This document shows, in pieces, positions 1 through 9,066 of a stretch of DNA of 64,000 nt. Source of the DNA: Dethiosulfatarculus sandiegensis (GTDB lineage: Bacteria; Desulfobacterota; Desulfarculia; Desulfarculales; Desulfarculaceae); the NCBI RefSeq assembly GCF_000931935.2, contig NZ_AZAC01000011.1, forward strand, positions 248,001 to 312,000, in the 5' to 3' direction. The translations under genes were made by a program, and so were the position numbers. The first letter of the stretch is position 1. Every line of letters starts with the position of its first letter. The notes beneath the pieces were generated by a model that saw only the letters and a program-made list of their open reading frames with translations, did no database searches and was not told where the DNA came from.

Positions 1-281
1 CACCACCCAAAAGGGCGATGCCCCAATTTTAAATACTCCTCCAGACCGGCAAGACAGGCCGACCGGTTGCACTCTTAAAGAGACAGATAAAAAAACCGCC
101 TCATCGCACTCTGACCTCATATCTGGCCTCTTCCCTCTTCTCTTTTCCGGATATCAGCCTGCCTCCTCTATCTGTTCAGCAAAACTCACAGGCAAATCCA
201 GGGAAGATTACCTTTAATTTTTTTTTAAAACTTGTCTGTTTTTGCTTTTCTAATACCCATTTTCAGAGAATGCGATTTTTG

Positions 282-899
282 TCAACATCCCTTGGCCAAG
301 GCATCCATTGAGGCGCTTGCGATATTGGCTATCTCCTCGGCAAAGTCATCCTGATCTTTAAAAACTCTCTTCTTTTCCAGGTAGATGCCGGCCATATGTT
401 TATTTAGAAGAAGCATGTGGATCATAAGCATGATGGTGGTGACCCTTTTTTCCGCCTCAAGCCAAACTCTTTCCGGCAAGGACTTTTTAATCTCCTTGAG
501 GTATTCATTTTGCAGAAAGTCTTCATTCTTACCCAGCGCCTTTTCCACCACATCCTTTCTGGTGGAAAACAGGTTGGAGATAAAGGCCACATATTGGGGA
601 TGCCTGCTGCGAAAACGCAGCATGGCCTTTACCATCATTAACCAGTAATCCCGGTTGGTGGGGGATTTCACCTTCTTTTTGAACTCCTCAAACTCTATAA
701 GCCCCTTCCTGCGAAACTGGTCTATACGGCGCTGCAAAACCTGCATTATCAGGTCTTCTTTGCTCTCAAAGTAATAGTAAATACTGCCTAAGTTCACTCC
801 GGCCGACTTGGTTATGCCTCGCAATGAAGCACCCGCTATCCCCAATTCGGCGAATTCCCTTTCAGCAGCATCCAAAATCTTTTCTTTTGAACTGGCCAA
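282..899 (-). CDS. TetR/AcrR family transcriptional regulator
   Basis: A one-component repressor of the TetR family. The N-terminal 50 residues hold the three-helix DNA-binding domain, with the recognition segment SAGVNLGSIYYYFESKEDL typical of the family; the remaining ~150 residues are the helical ligand/dimer domain, whose ligand cannot be predicted. The open frame extends to a TTG at 950, but a Shine-Dalgarno AAAGGAG lies about 8 bases before a TTG at 899, so the shorter start (205 residues) is preferred. The gene lies downstream of the ABC/beta-barrel operon on the same strand but separated from it by a terminator. A duplicated palindromic site lies just upstream at 971-1012, suggesting autoregulation. 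Control of the neighbouring exporter is a guess from position only. Confidence 0.88.
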   Translation of the reverse strand: MASSKEKILDAAEREFAELGIAGASLRGITKSAGVNLGSIYYYFESKEDLIMQVLQRRIDQFRRKGLIEFEEFKKKVKSPTNRDYWLMMVKAMLRFRSRHPQYVAFISNLFSTRKDVVEKALGKNEDFLQNEYLKEIKKSLPERVWLEAEKRVTTIMLMIHMLLLNKHMAGIYLEKKRVFKDQDDFAEEIANIASASMDALAKGC

Positions 900-970
900 A
901 GCCCAAGCTCCTTTACCAGGCCCTTCCTGATTGGAATCAGTGATCCACAATCACCCCAATTTACCCGGTA

Positions 971-1012
971 TTTATACTAACGTTCGTATAAAATTTTATA
1001 CGTTCGTATAAA
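971..1012. promoter_or_regulatory. Duplicated TetR-type operator
   Basis: Two copies of a near-palindrome with the core ATACGTTCGTATA follow each other: TATACTAACGTTCGTATA at 973-990 and TATACGTTCGTATA at 997-1010. They lie about 75-110 bases upstream of the TetR start. Short palindromes rich in ACG/CGT flanked by TATA are typical of TetR operators. No copy was noticed upstream of the ABC operon start at 5183. Confidence 0.6.
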
Positions 1013-1057
1013 TATAGCACAGCCCCGCATCTGTCAAGCAAATACGCATCCAAAAAA

Positions 1058-1096
1058 CGATTAGCCCGTAAAACCAAGAGCTTTACGGGCTAATCG
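1058..1096 (-). terminator. Intrinsic terminator of the exporter operon
   Basis: A perfect 15-base inverted repeat (1058-1072 with 1082-1096) is followed on the minus strand by a run of six T. It lies 30 bases after the beta-barrel gene stop and separates that operon from the TetR gene. Confidence 0.85.
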
Positions 1097-1126
1097 AGCC
1101 TGACATATTACCCAATTGCTTTAAGG

Positions 1127-2440
1127 CTAAAAATAATACCTGACCCAAAACTCGCTTCTGGCCTGGTCCGGCTTTTCGCCAAACTCGGTGCCTGAACCAC
1201 CCAGGGGAAAGGCCATCCGGAAATTGAGGACCAGGTTGGTCACAGGAGACCAGGTCAAGCCAGGCTGCAGGCTGAAGCTCAAGTCTTCCAGGTTGATGAT
1301 CGAGGCAATCCAGGTTGTCAGATATAGGAAATCAAAGGGTTCCTTTTGCGATGCCTTGAAATATAGATAATGTCTGCCAAAATTGCGCTGGCCATAATAC
1401 GGGCGCACCGCCCGGCTTGCCTTTTCCATAATCGCGTCATCACCTGTGACCCGCCATGACTCATAGGCAGCATCCTGATAGGCAAAAAAATCGTCCAGCT
1501 CCGAAGAGCTGTATCCCGCGCCGTTGTGATAATACTCAAGAAAAAAAGTGGTGTCATGGGAGTTTAAGTAACGCAGCCCGGCCATGAAACTAAGCTGGTC
1601 CTCCTCCGAGACCAAGGCATTGCCCAGGCTGTCCAGAACCACATGCCGCACCCGGCGCTTGAGCCCGGCCTCGCCATGGATCTCCAGGTTTTCGGCCAGG
1701 TTCCTGGCAAAATCAAAACCCAGGCTTTCCGCCTGCTCGGGTCCGTTATAGTAGATAAAATCCAGGTCAGTATCACGCCAGAGCAGATAAAGCTTAAGGG
1801 CCAGGTTCCAGTCGCCGTTCTCTCCCAGTTCAGAGTTGGAAAAATCCTCCACCACAGGCAATAAAAGAGCGGTAAAGGCCAGGTTGTTAAGCCCTGGATC
1901 GGCAAAACTCTTTATATAATCCAGCCCCAACACGGTGCGGCCTTCCAGATTCAGTTCCGGATCGTCCGGGTCTTTGGTGCGGTTGACAAACCCGGCCGGG
2001 TTCCAGGCATAGCCCTTGCCCCAAAGAAAGGATTTTTTACCCAACTCCAGGGTGAGGTTGCTGGACGGTTTTATGGAAACATATCCCTGATAGAGCTTAT
2101 TTTGCCAATCTTCATCCTGATAGGTGTTCAAATACTCATGATGAGAGAGAAAAAACACCTGCCACAAACGCTTGCCGTAACTCCCCTCCAGCTCCACCTG
2201 GGGATTGAATTCATCAATAGCCGGACCTGGATCGTCTTTGTAATGGTCTAAGGAATAGCGTGCTGAATCCTGATTCAGCCAATGGTGAACCTGGCGCACC
2301 TCCGCCCTTCCCCCCAGTTCATAGGGCTTTTCTTCCGCCTCCGGAATGGCGAAGTCATATTCTCCGCCCATAGCCGGCAAGGGCCAAGTCAGGCATAAGA
2401 GCAGAAGAAAAGCCCGCAGGCAAAAACAGCCCGAATTCAT
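1127..2440 (-). CDS. Predicted outer-membrane beta-barrel protein of an ABC export operon
   Basis: A 437-residue protein with a signal peptide (hydrophobic residues 9-24, cleavage near AMGGE). The rest has alternating short hydrophobic strands rich in Tyr, Trp and Leu, and ends in RYYF, an aromatic C-terminus recognised by the BAM machinery. It is therefore predicted to be an outer-membrane beta-barrel of about 14-16 strands; I cannot assign a named family. It is the last gene of a four-gene operon (ATPase, permease, LolA-like, barrel) and its start overlaps the stop of the LolA-like gene. The context suggests the barrel is the outer-membrane partner or client of the exporter. Confidence 0.75.
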   Translation of the reverse strand: MNSGCFCLRAFLLLLCLTWPLPAMGGEYDFAIPEAEEKPYELGGRAEVRQVHHWLNQDSARYSLDHYKDDPGPAIDEFNPQVELEGSYGKRLWQVFFLSHHEYLNTYQDEDWQNKLYQGYVSIKPSSNLTLELGKKSFLWGKGYAWNPAGFVNRTKDPDDPELNLEGRTVLGLDYIKSFADPGLNNLAFTALLLPVVEDFSNSELGENGDWNLALKLYLLWRDTDLDFIYYNGPEQAESLGFDFARNLAENLEIHGEAGLKRRVRHVVLDSLGNALVSEEDQLSFMAGLRYLNSHDTTFFLEYYHNGAGYSSSELDDFFAYQDAAYESWRVTGDDAIMEKASRAVRPYYGQRNFGRHYLYFKASQKEPFDFLYLTTWIASIINLEDLSFSLQPGLTWSPVTNLVLNFRMAFPLGGSGTEFGEKPDQARSEFWVRYYF

Positions 2441-3186
2441 CAGCGCAGGTCCTTGATCCGGGAGAGGTAATTTAAGGTGAATACCTCATCGGCCAGTTCC
2501 CTTTTCTTGAGCTTGGCGGAGATCATTATGGACATATACCCCTTGTACAAAGGACTTTGGGTCTCCATCACAGCGGGCCTCACCACACCATCGCCAATAT
2601 CCTTGATCTCCTTGAAAATCAGGGTCTTTATCAACATGCCGGTGGCTGCGTAGCATTCTATCTTGGTGGGAACCAATTCTTTTTGCAAGACCCACATACG
2701 CAGCCGATCATAGGCGACATTGCCGGATTTTGCCTTTAATTCAAGAACATACTCTCCGGGTTGTTCTTTGTATTCAGAGACGTCATACTCAACGCCGTAA
2801 TCCAGCCGCATGATATCGGAGTTATTAAAGACCCCGCCCACCACAGACTGCATGCTGGTGATACGCAAGGGCTTGCCCACATTGGGGATATAAAGCCACA
2901 TATTGTCGCCGAGGCGTAAGGTGGCCCTGCCCTTTTCACTGGCCGGAGAGATAAAAAGGGTCACCACCTTGTCCAGGTCCTTTTTAAGGAACCAAAGCAC
3001 AAACTCCTTTTTAGTTCCGTCCGGTTCTATGTTTATGATCTTGCGGTACATCTCAAACGCACCGGGCTGGAGATTCTCATCCACCTTTTTCAAGATCTCC
3101 TGGCCACTAAGTGACCAGGCCGGAGACGAGAGCCCCAGGATCAGCCCCAGGGCGATGAAACATCGGGCAAAACGCTTTTTCAACAT
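2440..3186 (-). CDS. LolA-like outer-membrane lipoprotein-sorting protein
   Basis: A 248-residue periplasmic protein with a signal peptide (about residues 1-25, cleaving after SPAWS). The mature part matches the LolA-like fold (the large outer-membrane lipoprotein-sorting family), visible in segments such as FVLWFLKKDLDKVV, LRLGDNMWLYIPNVGK and the late KGYMSIMISAKLKKRELADEVF. Proteins of this type bind lipids or acylated cargo in a hydrophobic beta-half-barrel and often sit beside MacB/LolE-type permeases. Here the permease lies 46 bases upstream and the beta-barrel gene overlaps the stop. The cargo is unknown: a lipid, a lipoprotein or a hydrophobic small molecule would all fit. Confidence 0.85.
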   Translation of the reverse strand: MLKKRFARCFIALGLILGLSSPAWSLSGQEILKKVDENLQPGAFEMYRKIINIEPDGTKKEFVLWFLKKDLDKVVTLFISPASEKGRATLRLGDNMWLYIPNVGKPLRITSMQSVVGGVFNNSDIMRLDYGVEYDVSEYKEQPGEYVLELKAKSGNVAYDRLRMWVLQKELVPTKIECYAATGMLIKTLIFKEIKDIGDGVVRPAVMETQSPLYKGYMSIMISAKLKKRELADEVFTLNYLSRIKDLR

Positions 3187-3232
3187 GCCTTCTTCCTTTG
3201 AAGCAATTATAAATCCTGTTTCATCAAGTCCG

Positions 3233-4483
3233 TTACACGTGGCGCAGGGCCTCCACCGGTTCCAGGCGCGCAGCCTTGGCCGCGGGCTGTAGACTGGCCA
3301 GGATAGATACCAAAAGCACTATCCCAAATGACCAGGCAAGCTCCAGCGGGGCTATGGATGGCTCCAGAATGAAGACCATGCCGGATCTGCCGAACTCAAC
3401 CTCCAGGCCGGTCACATTAAACACAAGCAAAATGCCGACCCCGATGGCAGCTCCGGCTAAAGAGCTTATCAAGCCAAGGCTGAACCCTTCGGCCACAAAC
3501 AAACCCCTTATACGGCCCGGACTGGTGCCCATGGCGGCCAGGGCGCCGATCTCGCTCACCCTTTCATAGACACTCATCATCATTACGTTCAAAACGCTGA
3601 TCAAAACCACGGCGATCAAAATCACCTTGATGCCCATATTCATCATGTTGATCATGCGCACTATGTTGTAAAAAGGAGTCAACGTGGCCCAGGTGTGCAG
3701 CTCAAAAGCAGGTTTGCCTTCTTTATTTTTAAAAGGCGCCAGTTGACCCTTCAAGGAAGCGGCGGCCTTCTCCAGTTTGTCAAAACTTTTGACCCGTATT
3801 GCAATCTCGCTTATCTCGGGCTTTTTCATACGTAAAAGCGTGGCCGCATCCCTGAGATGGATATATCCGTCCCTGCCGCCGGGCCCCATGAGGCCTTCCA
3901 CAATTCCGGCCACCTTAAAAGTCATGCCGTTTACAGAGCCGTCCTTGTTGTTGGCCACCAGCACTATGGTGTCACCCAGCTTCACCCCCATGCCGGTTGC
4001 CATGGATTCGGGCAAAAGCACCTCGCCCTCCTGCAAAAGCTTATCTTTGTGGGAGCGTTCAGTGAGCCGGGTTGTAAGCAAGGGAACAGTTGCACTTTCC
4101 TTGGCCGGCTCAATGCCGTTTAGGCGCACATTGGTGGTTTGGGTATAGTTGCTCAGCATGGCGGAAAACTTAATCCGCGGCGAAAAAGCCTCCACCCCGG
4201 CCTGTTTCTCCAAAATTCCGGCGAGGTTTTCATAGGCCTTGGGGGAAAGGGACCTGTCCAGAGGCAGGTTGTCTATGCTGGCCAGGTAACCCTTTTTATG
4301 AATTTGGATATGGCTTAAAAAGGAATCCGTAATCTGCCCTACCACGGCTTTTTTAAAAGAACCGCTTAAGCCCACAAACACTATCACCGCCACCATGCCA
4401 AAGGCGATCATCAGCCCGGTCAAGAGGCTGCGGCGCTTGTAGCGCAAAAGATTCTTCCAGGCCAGACGCAATATCTTAAGCAT
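3233..4483 (-). CDS. ABC transporter permease, FtsX/MacB-LolE type
   Basis: A 416-residue inner-membrane subunit. The N-terminus MLKILRLAWKNLLRYKRRSL leads into the first membrane helix, followed by a ~230-residue periplasmic MacB-type domain and three C-terminal membrane helices (the FtsX domain), with YERVSEIGALAAMGTSPGRI between helices two and three as in LolC/LolE and MacB. The open frame runs 40 codons further upstream, but that part lies inside the ATPase gene; the ATG at 4483 overlaps the ATPase stop by 8 bases, as expected for a coupled operon. The subunit would work as a mechanotransmission-type extractor rather than a classical importer. Confidence 0.9.
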   Translation of the reverse strand: MLKILRLAWKNLLRYKRRSLLTGLMIAFGMVAVIVFVGLSGSFKKAVVGQITDSFLSHIQIHKKGYLASIDNLPLDRSLSPKAYENLAGILEKQAGVEAFSPRIKFSAMLSNYTQTTNVRLNGIEPAKESATVPLLTTRLTERSHKDKLLQEGEVLLPESMATGMGVKLGDTIVLVANNKDGSVNGMTFKVAGIVEGLMGPGGRDGYIHLRDAATLLRMKKPEISEIAIRVKSFDKLEKAAASLKGQLAPFKNKEGKPAFELHTWATLTPFYNIVRMINMMNMGIKVILIAVVLISVLNVMMMSVYERVSEIGALAAMGTSPGRIRGLFVAEGFSLGLISSLAGAAIGVGILLVFNVTGLEVEFGRSGMVFILEPSIAPLELAWSFGIVLLVSILASLQPAAKAARLEPVEALRHV

Positions 4484-5183
4484 TTTCCACCTGGCCTTTC
4501 CGGCCCGAATGCCCCACAAAAATTCCGTCTTCCAAATAAAAAAGCACCTCTGCCTGGTCCATGACCCTCTGATCATGGGTGGAAAAAACAAAGGTGGTGC
4601 CAAAGGCGTCGCGCATCTGCTTCATCAGCTCAATCACTTTTTGGGCTGTTTTCCCGTCCAGGTTGGCTGTGGGCTCATCAGCCAGGACCAGCTCCGGTTT
4701 GCCCACCAGGGCCCTGGCCACCGCCACCCTTTGTTTTTGGCCGCCTGAGAGTTGGGCCGGATACTTGTGGGACTGATTGCTCATTCCCACTGCCTCCAAA
4801 ACCCGTTCCACCAATGGTCCGCGCTTGTCCCTGGGCATATCCAGAATCATTAAAAGGGGATATTCCACATTTTCAAAGACCGTCAGAACAGGGAGCAAAT
4901 TGAAGTCCTGAAAAACAAATCCCAGCTTTTCTCCCCTGAAAAGAGCGCCTTGCTTACGGTCCAGGGCACTGATATCCTGGCCGCTCACCATCACCCTGCC
5001 CTGACTGGGTTTATCAAGGCATCCCATTAGGTTAAGGGCAGTTGTCTTCCCACTGCCCGAAGGGCCCACCAAGGCTGCAAAGGCGCCTTTTTCTACCTCC
5101 AGACTCACATCTGAAAGGGCATTTACCCGCACCTCACCTAAATCATAGGTCCGGGTCACTCCCTCAAGAGAAACCAAAGCCAT
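4476..5183 (-). CDS. ABC transporter ATP-binding protein, LolD/MacB type
   Basis: A 235-residue ATPase. Visible motifs are Walker A GPSGSGKTT (40-48), Q-loop FQD (91-93), signature LSGGQ (145-149), Walker B with LADE (167-170) and the switch histidine in STHD (203). The order and spacing fit the LolD/MacB-N/FtsE class that pairs with FtsX-type permeases. It is the first gene of the operon with the permease, LolA-like protein and beta-barrel. About 190 noncoding bases upstream presumably carry the promoter; no clear operator was found there. Confidence 0.95.
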   Translation of the reverse strand: MALVSLEGVTRTYDLGEVRVNALSDVSLEVEKGAFAALVGPSGSGKTTALNLMGCLDKPSQGRVMVSGQDISALDRKQGALFRGEKLGFVFQDFNLLPVLTVFENVEYPLLMILDMPRDKRGPLVERVLEAVGMSNQSHKYPAQLSGGQKQRVAVARALVGKPELVLADEPTANLDGKTAQKVIELMKQMRDAFGTTFVFSTHDQRVMDQAEVLFYLEDGIFVGHSGRKGQVENA

Positions 5184-5377
5184 GAACTCCTCCCGTACAG
5201 AGCTTCTCCAAACTTTTCCGGATATCTACTTGCAGCATTCGGGCCAAACTGTCTTGGGCCCAAAAGCCCGGAATCAAGCCTCCAACAGACTTTATCCCGG
5301 TCACCGCTGCATAAAAAACACCCAATTTAGAAAAAACCGGTTAGTTCTTGCGCACCTTTGAAAGAGACAAAAATTTT

Positions 5378-6190
5378 TTATGCAAACAAAAGAAGGCTTA
5401 GGGCCATGACTGCCATTCCCATAACCAAACCATAGATGGAAAGATGGTGCTCCCCGTATTGCCTGGCAGCGGGGAGCAACTCATCCAGGGATATAAAAAC
5501 CATGATACCAGCCACGCCCGCAAAAAGGATTCCAAAAACAGTATCCGAGAGGTAGGGCATCAACAAAAGATAGCCCAAAAGCGCGCCCGCCGGTTCAGCC
5601 AAACCGGAAAGGAATGAATAGTAAAAAGCCTTTTTTCGATCGCCGGTGGCGTAATAAATCGGCACTGAAACAGCCACACCTTCGGGGATGTTGTGGATGC
5701 CAATGGCCACGGCAATGGCTATACCAATGGAAGGGTCCTTCAAGGCTGCGGTAAAGGTTGCCAGCCCCTCGGGGAAATTGTGAATGGCAATAGCCAGGGC
5801 GGAGAACATGCCGACCTTGTAGAGCCTTTGGAACTTGTTCAGGCCCTCCTCGTCCTGCATCTCCTCGATCTTGTGGATTTCGTGCGGATTCTCAAAATCC
5901 GGGACCAGTTTATCAATGGCCGCTATGAGCCCCATGCCGCTGAAAAAGGCGAGCACCGTAACCCAATAACCCTGGGTCGGACCCAAATCCGCTTCCAGGG
6001 CTTGTTTGGCCTTAAAGAAAATTTCGATAAAGGAGACATAGATCATCACCCCGGCCGAAAGCCCCAGGGCCAGGGAAAGCAGTTTGGTGTTTGTCTGCCG
6101 GGCGCAAAAAGCCAGTGCACTGCCAATACCGGTTGACAGACCAGCCAGAAGGGTCAGGCCAAAAGCCATCAAAACGGTTTGAGTCTCCAC
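5378..6190 (-). CDS. zupT: ZIP family zinc/divalent metal transporter ZupT
   Basis: A 270-residue membrane protein with eight predicted helices. The two metal-binding signatures of the ZIP family lie in helices four and five: HNFPEG (137-142) and HNIPEG (166-171). The Glu-containing FIEI near residue 54 and a polar loop around residues 95-120 also match ZupT of E. coli (about 257 residues). It imports zinc and other divalent ions across the inner membrane. The start is GTG, supported by AAGGAGG seven bases upstream. It appears monocistronic. Confidence 0.95.
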   Translation of the reverse strand: METQTVLMAFGLTLLAGLSTGIGSALAFCARQTNTKLLSLALGLSAGVMIYVSFIEIFFKAKQALEADLGPTQGYWVTVLAFFSGMGLIAAIDKLVPDFENPHEIHKIEEMQDEEGLNKFQRLYKVGMFSALAIAIHNFPEGLATFTAALKDPSIGIAIAVAIGIHNIPEGVAVSVPIYYATGDRKKAFYYSFLSGLAEPAGALLGYLLLMPYLSDTVFGILFAGVAGIMVFISLDELLPAARQYGEHHLSIYGLVMGMAVMALSLLLFA

Positions 6191-6621
6191 AATCAGGCCT
6201 CCTTAATACAATCTGATTACTTTTTAAATACCACAGGAGAAGAAGCCATCCGGAAGATGAGATCCGCGTGTCGCAGGCGCCTTAGACAAGGTTTGACCCG
6301 CAGACTTAGATTAGTCAAGCTGTAAGAGAGACTCAAGCCTGATGGGATGTTTCCTGGGAAAGCTTTACGCAGGGCCAAGACAATGGAAGTAAACTGGATG
6401 GCCTGCCGACTGCTTATCAACACGTTTAAGGCCTTTTCCCTGCTGCCCGCCCCGGATAATTCCACCGGCGCGACCTAAGGGAGAAGTCTTTAGCCACCCC
6501 AAAAACCTCGCTATGGAATAAAGGTTGACGCTGCGATCTGGCGAAATGCCGCGATTGAGGATATTAAAACAGGTAAACGCCTGTCCCTTGACCTGAACCA
6601 GTAACAAAACAAAAAGGAACC
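6191..6621. other. Intergenic region between zupT and lgt
   Basis: About 430 bases separate divergent genes. Short minus-strand frames exist (6217-6465 and 6365-6607) but have no start context or family features. It should hold the promoters of zupT and lgt; I found no clear operator or RNA. Confidence 0.5.
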
Positions 6622-7401
6622 ATGACCTACCCCCAGATAGACCCGGTTCTTATAAGCTTTGGCCCCATAGCAGTGCGCTGGTATGGCCTGATGTATGTAT
6701 TGGGTTTCTTAGGGGGCTACCTGGTTATATCAAACCGCCTGAAAAAAACCTTGCCCCGGGCGCCGGGGGATCTAACCCAGGAACTGCTTTTATGGTGCGG
6801 TATAGGGCTCCTTTTGGGAGGTAGACTGGGGTATGTTCTTTTCTACCAGTGGATGAACCTTGACTGGTATCTGAAAAATCCGATTGAAATCATAGCCATC
6901 TGGCACGGAGGCATGTCTTTTCACGGAGGCCTGGTCGGGGCGGCCCTGGCAGGGTTCACCCTGTTAAAAAAGAGAAAAACACCGCTTTTGCCTGCTGCAG
7001 ACGCAGCCTGCCTGGCCGCGCCCATAGGCCTGGGTCTGGGACGCATCGGCAACTTTATCAATGGAGAACTCTATGGCAGGATTACCGAACTGCCCTGGGG
7101 CATGGTCTTCCCTGGTGCAGGGCCCTTGCCCAGGCACCCCTCCCAGCTTTATGAAATGGTTTTGGAAGGGCCTGTTTTATTTTTCCTGCTCTGGATGTTG
7201 AAAGACCGGGTAAAACCGGGTCAGGTTTCAGTCCTTTTTATAATCGGCTACTCCCTGGCCCGTTTTTTAGTCGAGTTTGTGCGCCAGCCCGACCCCCAAC
7301 TGGGCCTGGTTATAAGCTTTCTTACCATGGGGCAGATCCTGAGCCTGGCCCAGGCGGCCCTGGGAGTTATATTCTGGTACATTACTTCCCGCTTAGATTG
7401 A
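6622..7401 (+). CDS. lgt: Prolipoprotein diacylglyceryl transferase
   Basis: Lgt transfers diacylglycerol from phosphatidylglycerol to the lipobox cysteine of prolipoproteins, the first step of lipoprotein maturation in the inner membrane. The 259-residue protein has about seven membrane helices. Visible hallmarks are the catalytic HGGMSFHGG (95-103, with essential His101), the Lgt signature GRIGNFINGELYG (140-152) and RHPSQLYE (171-178). A Shine-Dalgarno AAAAAGGAA precedes the ATG. Length is usual for the family. Confidence 0.97.
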   Translation: MTYPQIDPVLISFGPIAVRWYGLMYVLGFLGGYLVISNRLKKTLPRAPGDLTQELLLWCGIGLLLGGRLGYVLFYQWMNLDWYLKNPIEIIAIWHGGMSFHGGLVGAALAGFTLLKKRKTPLLPAADAACLAAPIGLGLGRIGNFINGELYGRITELPWGMVFPGAGPLPRHPSQLYEMVLEGPVLFFLLWMLKDRVKPGQVSVLFIIGYSLARFLVEFVRQPDPQLGLVISFLTMGQILSLAQAALGVIFWYITSRLD

Positions 7402-7470
7402 CTCTTACCACCAAAATTCCTCTGGTTAAAAGGCCATGGCCTAAACCGTTGGCAACAAGGAGTCTTTGCC

Positions 7471-8112
7471 ATGCGTGTCATAGACCTTACCCACAGAATA
7501 ACCGATTCCATGCCGGTATATCCCGGGGACCCGCATCCGGAAATAAGCCGGACCGCCACCCATGAAGAGGAAGGGTTTCAATGCAGCCTGCTTAAAATGA
7601 GCAGCCACACCGGCACCCATGTGGACGCTCCCCTGCACCTTATCAAACAAGGGGCGGGTCTGGAAAACATACCCTTGGAAAACTTTGTGGGCACTGCTTT
7701 TGTCATAGATATAAAGGGTCTGGATCAGGAACCTGTTTTACTTGAGGATTTGGAGGACCGCTGGCCCAGCCCAAATGAGACGGTGGATTTTGTCCTGTTC
7801 AACTCGGGATGGAGCGAATACTGGGGGCACGAAAAATACCTGCAGGGCTTTCCGGTGCTCTCGGTTTCCGCCCTGGAATGGCTGATTGCCAAAGGGATCA
7901 AGGGGCTGGGCGTAGACACCATCTCGGTGGACCCCATGGATTGCTTGAGTCACTTGAACCACAAGCTCCTTTTAAAGGCCAATATCATGATCTTCGAAAA
8001 TCTGACCAACCTGGACAGGCTGCCGAACCGTGACTTTATTTTCAGCGCCCTTCCCCTGCCCTTCTCAACTGGTGACGGTTCGCCGGTCAGGGCTGTGGGA
8101 ATGCTTGATTAA
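7471..8112 (+). CDS. Cyclase family / kynurenine formamidase-like metal hydrolase
   Basis: A 213-residue cytoplasmic hydrolase of the cyclase family (PF04199). The metal-binding signature HTGTHVDAPLH (46-56) supplies His46, His50, Asp52 and His56. The family includes arylformamidase KynB and isatin hydrolase, as well as enzymes of unknown substrate; the precise substrate cannot be read from sequence. AAGGAG lies 9 bases before the ATG. It lies between lgt and an HpcH/HpaI aldolase gene on the same strand, with 69- and 153-base gaps, so cotranscription is possible but not shown. Confidence 0.85.
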   Translation: MRVIDLTHRITDSMPVYPGDPHPEISRTATHEEEGFQCSLLKMSSHTGTHVDAPLHLIKQGAGLENIPLENFVGTAFVIDIKGLDQEPVLLEDLEDRWPSPNETVDFVLFNSGWSEYWGHEKYLQGFPVLSVSALEWLIAKGIKGLGVDTISVDPMDCLSHLNHKLLLKANIMIFENLTNLDRLPNRDFIFSALPLPFSTGDGSPVRAVGMLD

Positions 8113-8265
8113 AAAAATGGTGTCATGAAAAAACACAGACAGCTTGTAGGGTGCCGCCAAGGGGCGTAGAATCCATAAAAATACCAGCAGGCTGGCCGCA
8201 AATAGCCTGTCAGTCAGGGCTAACTGCCCTTTAAACTCCGTCACACCGTAAAGGGAGTGTTACTC

Positions 8266-9027
8266 GTGTACCAATTAAGAAAACGCCTTTTAAACGGCGA
8301 ACCCGCCATTGGCACCTTTGTGTGTGAATCCAGAAATCCGGCTATTGCCTACATCCTGGCTCAGGCTGGTTTTGATTTTTTCATTTTGGATAATGAGCAC
8401 GGCACTTACTCGCCGGAAACCATGAGTGATTTCCTGGCGGTGGCCAGGGGGGCCGGTATTGAGGTGGTGGTCAGGGCGCAGGAAGTGCGCAAGGATGCAA
8501 TACTTCATCCCCTTGATGCAGGGGCCAGCGGACTTCTTTTACCCATGGTCAACAACCGGGACCAGGCCCAAGATGCGGTGCGTCACGCCAAATATCCTCC
8601 CATGGGCGAAAGGGGAGTGGTATTGAAAAAAATGCACACTGCCTTTGGCCAGGTCAATCCCGGCGAATACCTTATTGAAGCCAATGAAAAAACCTTGGTG
8701 GCGGTGCAGGCGGAGACCGGCGAGGCCGCGGACAACGCCGCCGACATAGCCGCGGTAAAAGGTGTGGACTGCATTTTTGTGGGTCCCGGCGACCTGTCTA
8801 CAAATCTGGGCATCCCCCTTCAGATGGAACACCCCAAACAGCTTGAGACCGTGGACAAGGTCTTCAAGGCCTGCGCGGATAATAATAAAGCCGCCGGAAT
8901 GTGGGTGGTGTCCCCTGAATCAGCCAGGCAATGGATAGATAAGGGCGCCCGCATGATCGCCTACAGCACGGACTCCATGATTCTGTCCGATGGAGCTTCC
9001 AAGGCTATAGCAAAAATCAAAAAATAG
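8266..9027 (+). CDS. HpcH/HpaI family aldolase
   Basis: A ~253-residue class II, metal-dependent aldolase of the HpcH/HpaI type (2-oxo-acid aldolases such as 4-hydroxy-2-oxoheptanedioate aldolase). Visible motifs: DNEHG with the catalytic histidine, VVVRAQEVRKDAI with the substrate-carboxylate arginine, GASGLLLPMVN, AVQAETGEAADN with a metal-binding glutamate, and FVGPGDLS with the metal-binding aspartate. Two GTG starts are possible, at 8257 and 8266; AAAGGGA at 8250-8256 is correctly spaced only for 8266, so that is chosen. The substrate is not predictable. Confidence 0.9.
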   Translation: MYQLRKRLLNGEPAIGTFVCESRNPAIAYILAQAGFDFFILDNEHGTYSPETMSDFLAVARGAGIEVVVRAQEVRKDAILHPLDAGASGLLLPMVNNRDQAQDAVRHAKYPPMGERGVVLKKMHTAFGQVNPGEYLIEANEKTLVAVQAETGEAADNAADIAAVKGVDCIFVGPGDLSTNLGIPLQMEHPKQLETVDKVFKACADNNKAAGMWVVSPESARQWIDKGARMIAYSTDSMILSDGASKAIAKIKK

Positions 9028-9036
9028 GCATAACCC

Positions 9037-9065
9037 GCCCGGCCGGTCATAGTCTCCGGCCGGGC
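9037..9065. terminator. Terminator between convergent aldolase and RpiR genes
   Basis: A perfect 10-base GC-rich inverted repeat, GCCCGGCCGG at 9037-9046 with its complement at 9056-9065, is followed by CCTAACCTTTTT on the plus strand. It fits an intrinsic terminator for the aldolase and possibly for both converging genes. Confidence 0.75.
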
Positions 9066-9066
9066 C

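Noticed and set aside
6217..6607. Two overlapping ~80-codon minus-strand frames
   Set aside because: No start context and composition unlike neighbouring genes; probably chance frames in the zupT-lgt spacer.
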